This document shows positions 58,228-64,000 of a stretch of 64,000 bases of DNA, in pieces. Location: positions 1,302,001-1,366,000 of the forward strand of contig NZ_CP113925.1 of assembly GCF_029392015.1 (NCBI RefSeq), written 5' to 3'. The notes under the pieces were generated by a model. It made no database searches. It was not told the DNA's origin and worked only from the letters and a program-made list of their open reading frames with translations. The translations under genes and the position numbers were made by a program. The stretch's first letter is position 1. Every line of letters begins with the position of its first letter. The DNA is from Bifidobacterium sp. ESL0728. Lineage in GTDB: Bacteria; Actinomycetota; Actinomycetes; Actinomycetales; Bifidobacteriaceae.

Positions 58228-58465
58228 AATAAGGAATTATCGTGGCTCAACTGGACACGGGCAAGTCGCTTTCCGCAAGTTGGTCATATCGTCATCAAAA
58301 TAGTGCTTTTCACCTTAGTAAAAGACCAAACCAGTAAAAAAGCATGAAAGCATGCCCGAAAAGGTGCTTTTCACCTCATTTAAAAGCCGAACCAGTGAGA
58401 AAAGCATGAAAACCGTTCCGAAAAAACGCTTTTCTCACTGATTGAAGCAAACGTAACACACGTCG
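58228..58465 (-). repeat. leuS upstream region with a 61-base imperfect repeat and hairpins
   Basis: G/AGTGCTTTTCACCT begins at 58302 and again at 58363, with further matches (CCAGT.A.AAAAGCATGAAA) at 58331-58349 and 58392-58410. CAGTGAGAAAAGC (58393-58405) pairs perfectly with GCTTTTCTCACTG (58428-58440). That hairpin follows the stop of the binding-protein gene at 58466 and may be its terminator. Confidence 0.65.
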
Positions 58466-59380
58466 CTATTCGACTTGATGGTTCAACGACGAATCGGGAG
58501 TATAGCCGATGTCCTTGTGCATGGCTTTTGCGGCCTTCTGCCACGTGCCGTCCTTGACCATATCAGCGAGGATGGTGTTGATCTTGTTGGTGAGCTCGCC
58601 GTTGGACGGACGAATCATCACAGCATGACGAACCGGGGAAATCTTCGCAATTGCATTGCTCAGCTTTGAAGCCGAAGCCGAAGCAGAATCCTTATCCCCC
58701 AAAACGGTGACATCGTGTTCGACAACGCTGGAAGCAAGCCCGTGCAGAATGGCCGTATCGGCCGCGACGGCGTTCGCTTCACCTACAAGCAACGCGGTGA
58801 GGCACTGCGGATAGGTGTCGCGTTCCTGGATTTTCACGGCCGGAATCGCGGCGGCAAGCTCACCACCGTCGGCCGTTCCTTTCACAGTACAGACGTTCCG
58901 ATCCTTCAATGACGACGTATCGGTGAAATCATGCTGCAACCGTGTCGGCACCATCAGTCCCAACGGATTGGTGAGATACGGCTTGGACGTTCCGAATCGC
59001 CGACCGGTGTTGGACGCTGTGACGGCAGGCAACGCCGAAACGACCATATCGGCTTTGGATTCTTCCAACATGTTCACAGCGGAGGAAACGTTCACCGGTT
59101 TGAAAACGATCTGCTTGTGCGCGTATCCGAGTTTCTGGGCCACGTAATGGGCCACCTCGATATCGAAACCGGAGTATTTTCCTTCGTGATCGAGGCTGAG
59201 ACCGGGTTCGTCGTTCGCCACGGCAATCGCGATGGTCGGGCCTTCGGGAACGTTGGCGGAAGGCGGGGTCTGGGTAGGCCCGCACGCCGCAGCCGAGAAC
59301 AGCAGCCCGGTGCCGCAGACCAGCGCAAGCGCCGATTTGAGGTATCTGCGAACGTTTCCTTTACCTGACGATAGATTCAT
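58466..59380 (-). CDS. Amino-acid ABC transporter substrate-binding lipoprotein
   Basis: Solute-binding lipoprotein of about 304 residues. A signal peptide with lipobox SAAAC (Cys 33 from the ATG at 59380) is followed by a bilobed type 2 binding domain: IAIAVANDEPGLSL, GKYSGFDIEVAHYVAQKLGY and TVKGTADGG. The family binds polar amino acids. No permease or ATPase gene is nearby. The frame opens at 59410, but the basic start of a signal peptide fits 59380 better (AAGACGAAAAAG before it). Confidence 0.88.
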   Translation of the reverse strand: MNLSSGKGNVRRYLKSALALVCGTGLLFSAAACGPTQTPPSANVPEGPTIAIAVANDEPGLSLDHEGKYSGFDIEVAHYVAQKLGYAHKQIVFKPVNVSSAVNMLEESKADMVVSALPAVTASNTGRRFGTSKPYLTNPLGLMVPTRLQHDFTDTSSLKDRNVCTVKGTADGGELAAAIPAVKIQERDTYPQCLTALLVGEANAVAADTAILHGLASSVVEHDVTVLGDKDSASASASKLSNAIAKISPVRHAVMIRPSNGELTNKINTILADMVKDGTWQKAAKAMHKDIGYTPDSSLNHQVE

Positions 59381-59427
59381 CTTTTTCGTCTTCAGCCTGG
59401 TCAACCGCATTCAAAACCTACTTAAAC

Positions 59428-60396
59428 CTACTTGAAGAGCTTGGAACGGGTCAGCCACCAGGCCACGAGCGCAGTGAGGACAATGGAGATGCCCACAACG
59501 ATGAAGAAGCCCCAGTGCGAGTTGGTGAACGGCATGCCGAACATGCCGTCCTGGAAGTTCATGCCATACATCGAGAAAATCAGGGTCGGGATCGAGATGA
59601 TGATGGAGATGATGGTGAAGATCCTCATCACGTTGTTGAGGTTGTTGGAAACAATCGAGGCGGAGGCGTCGGTCATGTTCGCAAGAACGCCGCTGTAGAT
59701 GTTCGCCATCTCGATTGCCTGTTTGTTTTCGGTGATGACGTCGTCGAGCAGGTCCTCGTCCTCAGGGTACTGCTTGATGTGGGTCAACGAGTTGAGTTTC
59801 TCTGTTACGCGCAGTTTCTCCATCACGATTTCGTTGGATTTGAGGCTGGTGGTGAAATAGACCAAGGTTTTGGAAAGTTCCAGCAATTGCAGGATTTCGC
59901 GGTTCTGCATCGAGTGCTGAAGTTTGAGCTCCAAATTATCGGAACTGCGGTCGATGATGCGCAGGTAACGCAGGTACATGGTGGCGTTGCGATAAAGAAT
60001 CTGCAATACAAAACGCGTCTTCATATACGTGTTGAACCCGCGGATGGTGCCTTCCATGAAAGGATGCAACACCGGCGTGTCCTGCATGCAGACGGTGATG
60101 ATCGTGTGCGCCGCGACGATAATCGCCAGAGGAATGGTCTCGTAGTGGTCGCGCCCGTCTCGCTGCTCGACGGTGGGAATGTCGACGATGATCATGGTGT
60201 AATCATCTTCGGAGTCGACGCGCGAACGTTCCTCGTCATCCAACGGGGCACGCAGATCGGCCAGATCCACACCTGTCTGTGAGGAAACGGTGGCAAGCTC
60301 GACGTCGGTGGGGTTCGACAAACAGATCCAGGAGCCGTTTTCCAGCTTGTTTATCTGTTCGACCTGTCCGTTGATCGTATTGAACATTCTCAACAT
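59428..60396 (-). CDS. corA: Magnesium/cobalt transporter CorA
   Basis: Pentameric divalent-cation channel. The 322-residue chain has a large cytoplasmic domain, a long stalk helix and two C-terminal membrane helices. The selectivity motif is YGMNF at the end of the first (FSMYGMNFQDG), and a basic tail follows the second helix. ATG at 60396 is used, about ten bases after AAAGGCGGG; GTG at 60405 is too close to it. Confidence 0.93.
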   Translation of the reverse strand: MLRMFNTINGQVEQINKLENGSWICLSNPTDVELATVSSQTGVDLADLRAPLDDEERSRVDSEDDYTMIIVDIPTVEQRDGRDHYETIPLAIIVAAHTIITVCMQDTPVLHPFMEGTIRGFNTYMKTRFVLQILYRNATMYLRYLRIIDRSSDNLELKLQHSMQNREILQLLELSKTLVYFTTSLKSNEIVMEKLRVTEKLNSLTHIKQYPEDEDLLDDVITENKQAIEMANIYSGVLANMTDASASIVSNNLNNVMRIFTIISIIISIPTLIFSMYGMNFQDGMFGMPFTNSHWGFFIVVGISIVLTALVAWWLTRSKLFK

Positions 60397-60633
60397 GTCT
60401 GCCACCCGCCTTTCGCGCCATCCGCTGTACGGTCTTCGCAGGAGACGCCGGCTTGCGCGCCGCGCGTCCTGGCCACCGGAACGTTTGCCTTTACAAGAAA
60501 AAGCACAAACGAAAATACCGGATTCCTGCTGTTAACCCAAAATTCAACAATAACCCTTGAGGTGGAACTTTTCGCCGTACTACGCGCATAGCGTTGCACA
60601 ACGCGTAAAACGGCGTCTGCCGGCTTTTCGCTT

Positions 60634-61473
60634 TCAGACCGTATCGGTGACGGGCAGCGGTTCCATCAATTTCATTCCCGGGTAGCGCAGCTCCGCCGGC
60701 CCGTTGGACCAATCGGCTATCGTCGATATCGCCGGACCGCAGTTGAACTCGGCAAGTGTCCAGTTATAGTTTCCGTCGCCCCGGGCCTGAGGATTGAGCG
60801 TCGACCAATAGGCGTTGGGAATGTTGCCAAGTTCGTCGATCTCAGGGTCCATACCCAGCAGGGTCTCGACGGTCGCGGCGATGAACGAGCCATGACTGAC
60901 CAGCATCAGCGTGGTCGGCGTATCGTCCTGCGCATTCTCATTGAGCAGTTCCAGCACGGCCTCGGCTCCCCTGGCACCGACTTGGGTACGGGATTCGACG
61001 CCGTACTTGGCCTCGCCTCCCTGATGCGCACGCCAGGAACGGTAGGCTTCGGCGTCCATCGCCTTGATTTCCGGGCGTGTCTTACCCTCCCATTGTCCGA
61101 AACTGCGCTCTCGCAGACGCTTGTCGAGCGTGACCGGAAGACCGAGCATATCAGCAAAAGCGTGGGCCGTCTGAGCGGCACGGAAGAGATCGCTGGAAAC
61201 CACTTTCATCTTGCGTCTGGCTGCGGGAACCTTCTGATATTCGCTGGTATCGCTTTGTTTCGCCGCCTGCGGGCCGGGCTGTGGCAGAATGTCGGGATTG
61301 CCGGCAATGTTGTTGACTTTGGCCCAGTAGTAGCGCTTGGCCAGCTCCAAGCCGGTCTGGTCCACCTGCCACTGGCCAATGATGTCAAGCGGAACATCAA
61401 CCTGCCCCTGCAAACGATGAACGACGTTGTAGGACGTCCTTCCGTGACGCAACAAAATGACTTCGTCAATCAT
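60634..61473 (-). CDS. Histidine phosphatase (phosphoglycerate mutase-like) family protein
   Basis: About 279 residues. LLRHGRTSYNVVHRLQG at the N-terminus holds the phospho-accepting His, ERSFGQWEGKTRPE the Glu region, and LMLVSHGSFIAA the second His. Cytoplasmic phosphatase; the substrate cannot be told. The start is ATG at 61473 right after AAAGGAGAGG; eight residues upstream are open but lie ahead of that site. Direct repeats with GTTTGAACGTG lie in its upstream DNA. Confidence 0.9.
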   Translation of the reverse strand: MIDEVILLRHGRTSYNVVHRLQGQVDVPLDIIGQWQVDQTGLELAKRYYWAKVNNIAGNPDILPQPGPQAAKQSDTSEYQKVPAARRKMKVVSSDLFRAAQTAHAFADMLGLPVTLDKRLRERSFGQWEGKTRPEIKAMDAEAYRSWRAHQGGEAKYGVESRTQVGARGAEAVLELLNENAQDDTPTTLMLVSHGSFIAATVETLLGMDPEIDELGNIPNAYWSTLNPQARGDGNYNWTLAEFNCGPAISTIADWSNGPAELRYPGMKLMEPLPVTDTV

Positions 61474-61681
61474 GCCCTCTCCTTTATCGTTATCCATATC
61501 TATCGTCTCGTCACCATTAAGTGCGATGTCTCATTGGTTTTCATTGTGCCGCACCCTGCCGATGAAAGAAACTCCGGCGAATGGTTCCGGTGACGGTCCA
61601 TCAGTACGTTTGAACGTGTCTGAACGCGTTTGAACGTGCAAACGTAAGGACCTCCAAGACACATTGTGTTCGCAATACATT

Positions 61682-62827
61682 TTAGCGTACAAAGACCATT
61701 CCCGTCACCCACAACACGGCGATGACCGCATACGGCCAGAAATGGGCCTTGCTGATGGCGATGAATTCGCGGATGAAGGCTGTCGGCCAGTAGTAGCTTT
61801 TGGTATGGCTTCCGACGCCGTCGGATTTGAGCCCCATCTTGCGGGCATATTCGCTGGCGCGGAACACGTGGTAATCGCTGGTGACCACAGCGACACGATA
61901 GGGGCAGGCCATACGGTTTTTCATCCGTTTGACACGCCCGGGCTTGGCCTGCGGAGATGAAGAAGAAACTGATATACCTCGATTATTTTCATCATTGTCG
62001 GAAGCTGCAGAATTGTCGACTGAAGCTTGGTTCTGCAGCATAACCGGATCGTTCAAACCGCAACGCCTATCCATAATCACTTTGGAATTGCGCAGGTTCT
62101 CCAAGGTTGTAGTGGACCGGTCTTCTTTAATAATCTTGTCGGCCGGCACGCCCCGTTCCTCGATAAGGTAGCGTTTCATCGCCTCGGCTTCGCTGATTTC
62201 CTCGTCGGCTCCCTGCCCGCCTGAAACGATGAACAGGCCGTGACTGTGCTGCCGATTCCACAAATCAACGGCTTTGTCGATGCGCCCACGCAGCAACGGG
62301 GTAGGCTTCGTTCCCTGCAGGCCGGCACCCAAAATAATGATGTAATCGTATTTGCGGCGTCTCGGCAGTATTCGGTAAATGGTGAAATAGAGCAGCAATG
62401 CCGCGAACGTGAAGAAGAACCAGAGACCTTCCAAGGCGATCAGCAAGCCAATGCCCTTGCCCCATCGCGCCGCGTTGAAATAAAAGGTCAGCGGATAAAC
62501 GGCCACGCACACCATCATGACAAGCGCAAACAGGGCGGGCAGAATGGTGGAAAGCGAAAACCCCTCATGACGCACGACGATCACGGTATTAATCAACAAA
62601 AACCCGACGACGACGATTGGCGTGAATACGGCCACCAGCACAATCGGGATGAACGCCCAATCCCGCCAGAAATCAAGCATCAGCGCACTCGAAAGGCACA
62701 GCACAAACAGGGCGAGCCACACGGCGTTGCGGAAGCGCCGCGGTTCCTGGACTACAGAGAAAACGAGCAGAAGGCCGAAGAATACGGCAGGCCCATACAA
62801 CAACGCCAGCTGCCACCAATCAGTCAT
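61682..62827 (-). CDS. YdcF/SanA-like (DUF218) membrane protein
   Basis: Protein of 381 residues with about five N-terminal membrane helices (to about 165), a DUF218 domain, and one final helix (AVIAVLWVTGMVFV). The domain has YIIILGAGLQGTKPTP, LLRGRIDKAVDLW, VSGGQGADE, EAEAMKRYLIEERGVPADKI and DRSTTTLENL, and later VAVVTSDYHVFRA. A Ser/Asn-rich insert lies around 290-315. Related proteins act in envelope integrity; the reaction is unknown. Confidence 0.88.
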   Translation of the reverse strand: MTDWWQLALLYGPAVFFGLLLVFSVVQEPRRFRNAVWLALFVLCLSSALMLDFWRDWAFIPIVLVAVFTPIVVVGFLLINTVIVVRHEGFSLSTILPALFALVMMVCVAVYPLTFYFNAARWGKGIGLLIALEGLWFFFTFAALLLYFTIYRILPRRRKYDYIIILGAGLQGTKPTPLLRGRIDKAVDLWNRQHSHGLFIVSGGQGADEEISEAEAMKRYLIEERGVPADKIIKEDRSTTTLENLRNSKVIMDRRCGLNDPVMLQNQASVDNSAASDNDENNRGISVSSSSPQAKPGRVKRMKNRMACPYRVAVVTSDYHVFRASEYARKMGLKSDGVGSHTKSYYWPTAFIREFIAISKAHFWPYAVIAVLWVTGMVFVR

Positions 62828-62971
62828 TGGTCCCCTTCCTTACGTTTATGCGTTTCCTGTGTTTCTGCGTTTTCCGTCCACTGCGTTTCCGGCTTATTCA
62901 GACTTCAACCTGGCCGCGCTTACCCTGCTTTTCAGACAACGCAAGCACGGGCGGGATCCGGTTTGGCGCTT

Positions 62972-64000
62972 TCATGCCTTGCGCTCGTTGATGTCGGCAA
63001 GTCCCGCGACATCGCTCGCGTAGAAGCGCGAAAGGTCGCCGGAGAATTTCCTGATGCTTTCCGGTGCAGTGTAAAGCATGTGACCGGCAGGATAGTAGGT
63101 GAACGCCACGTTGCCACGCAACGGCTTGGGCAGCGCCATGTGGTCGATGTCGTATTCGGTCTGGTTGAACGGCGTGCACAGGTCGTAGATGCCGTTGCCG
63201 ATCATAACCTTCAGCGTCGGTTCGTGTGCGATCGCGGCAGCGAGGTCGGGCGTGACCGTCGGGAACGGGATGTGTGCGCCCCATGAGGTCTTGGCGCCTT
63301 CAGGCAGCGAGTGCCACCAAGTCCAGCCTTTGCCCGGTTCTGTCGACTCCCAATCGAAATCGGCGAAACCGCGTCGTTCCTCGGTGCCGTCCCAGCCGAG
63401 TTCGTCGCGCAAATAGGCGTTGGCGACGCTGGAATAGGCTGGGTCGAGGAAGCTGTCGTCAACGACGAACGTCTCTTCCTGGGCGGTGCGGTCAAGGTCG
63501 TAGCCTTTGCTGCGTCCGTCGTAGCGTCCGACGATCATGCCAGTGTCCTCGCCGCCGTTGTGGCGCAGCAGTTCCTTGCGGAATCGCATGTCGAGCACAC
63601 GCAGGTCGGAATCGTAAACGTATTGTTCACTCAATCCGGTCAGCTCGGCGTAGCGCTTGGCGACGCTGCGTTTGGTGGTCTCGTCGATGGCATCGCCCTG
63701 CGCCAAGGCGGTACGAAGCGGGCCGTTGGCGAATTCGCGGGCCGCGTTCAAATGCGTTTCGATATCTACATCCTGGCCGGCCTTGCCGTGGTAGTGCGCA
63801 ACGGTGGCGTATGTCGGGAAATAACCGACATAGAACTGGTCGGAAGTGTCGAAGGTAAACGCATAATCAAGGATATTGGAAATCAGGACCAAGCCGTTAA
63901 GCGCCACGCCGTCCTGCTGAAGTCGATACGACAGCGCCGCCCCGCGCGTGGTGCCGTAGGATTCGCCCAGCACGTATTTCGGCGAGTTCCAGCGGTGGAA
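62972..64000 (-). CDS. Serine carboxypeptidase-like (S10) alpha/beta hydrolase, N-terminus outside the window
   Basis: The frame is open to the window edge and reads WNSPKYVLGESYGTTRGAAL. GESYGTTRG is the nucleophile elbow of S10 peptidases. The other triad members are in GNGIYDLCTPF (Asp) and YPAGHMLYT (His). No signal peptide can be judged because the start is missing. The C-terminal part is complete. Substrate unknown; bifidobacterial relatives are annotated as peptidases or carboxypeptidases. Confidence 0.88.
   Translation of the reverse strand, partial: FHRWNSPKYVLGESYGTTRGAALSYRLQQDGVALNGLVLISNILDYAFTFDTSDQFYVGYFPTYATVAHYHGKAGQDVDIETHLNAAREFANGPLRTALAQGDAIDETTKRSVAKRYAELTGLSEQYVYDSDLRVLDMRFRKELLRHNGGEDTGMIVGRYDGRSKGYDLDRTAQEETFVVDDSFLDPAYSSVANAYLRDELGWDGTEERRGFADFDWESTEPGKGWTWWHSLPEGAKTSWGAHIPFPTVTPDLAAAIAHEPTLKVMIGNGIYDLCTPFNQTEYDIDHMALPKPLRGNVAFTYYPAGHMLYTAPESIRKFSGDLSRFYASDVAGLADINERKA

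Noticed and set aside
57154-58347. 397-codon plus-strand frame
   Set aside because: Antisense to the N-terminal half of leuS.
58228-58465. T-box leader for leuS
   Set aside because: No T-box core sequence or specifier loop could be found; only repeats and a simple hairpin.

Overview
The window looks like a piece of an actinobacterial chromosome, most likely from the Bifidobacteriaceae. The pointers are a fused cytidylate kinase-Der GTPase, a UDPGP-type UTP-glucose-1-phosphate uridylyltransferase, RbpA, a PafBC-like WYL regulator, the pgsA/DUF881/small basic protein/DUF881/FHA/MerR cluster, and the rpsB-tsf-pyrH-frr-cdsA-rlmN run. Base composition is moderately GC-rich. The species cannot be named from this sequence alone. 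Most of the window is ordinary core genome.

Layout. 1-6060: end of purH, a DUF3017 membrane protein, an aquaporin, and the coupled pair rluB / cmk-der. 6180-6260: tRNA-Pro(GGG). 6640-11300: accessory region. It holds an SdpI-like membrane protein, then a minus-strand locus resembling type VII (LXG) effector operons: two small helical proteins, a short LXG-like protein with no ordinary start codon, and a membrane-anchored partner. Behind these lie two decayed copies of the effector/partner pair. 11540-18970: UDP-glucose pyrophosphorylase, WYL regulator, a membrane protein, a Ski2-like helicase and rbpA. 19000-19700: gene-free DNA carrying a tandem array of hairpins with compensating base changes. 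19780-31970: a long minus-strand block covering cell-envelope and regulatory genes (FHA, MerR, DUF881, pgsA, lgt, cdsA), histidine biosynthesis (hisG, E, I, F), rpe, rlmN and frr. 32000-41160: pyrH, tsf, rpsB, def, an acyl-CoA ligase, a DUF6459-like protein and a GuaB3-type protein (all minus), then icd (plus). 41280-47310: a lipoprotein, an M23-like protein, tag, a large acyltransferase and tRNA-Asn(GTT). 47430-54900: tRNA t6A genes tsaD-rimI-tsaB-tsaE, then holA, comEC and comEA. 55250-64000: leuS, an amino-acid binding lipoprotein, corA, a histidine phosphatase, a YdcF-like protein and the C-terminal part of a serine carboxypeptidase-like protein running off the window.

How the genes work together. 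The coupled starts (ATGA or TGATG overlaps) mark translation units: rluB/cmk-der, DUF881/sbp, DUF881/FHA, tsaD/rimI, holA/tsaE, comEA/comEC and the LXG-like genes. Three signals are not explained by the gene list. These are the hairpin array at 19288-19690, the LXG-like locus with trailing relics at 7338-10875, and a three-part motif containing a perfect DnaA box that stands both before comEA and between the M23 gene and tag.
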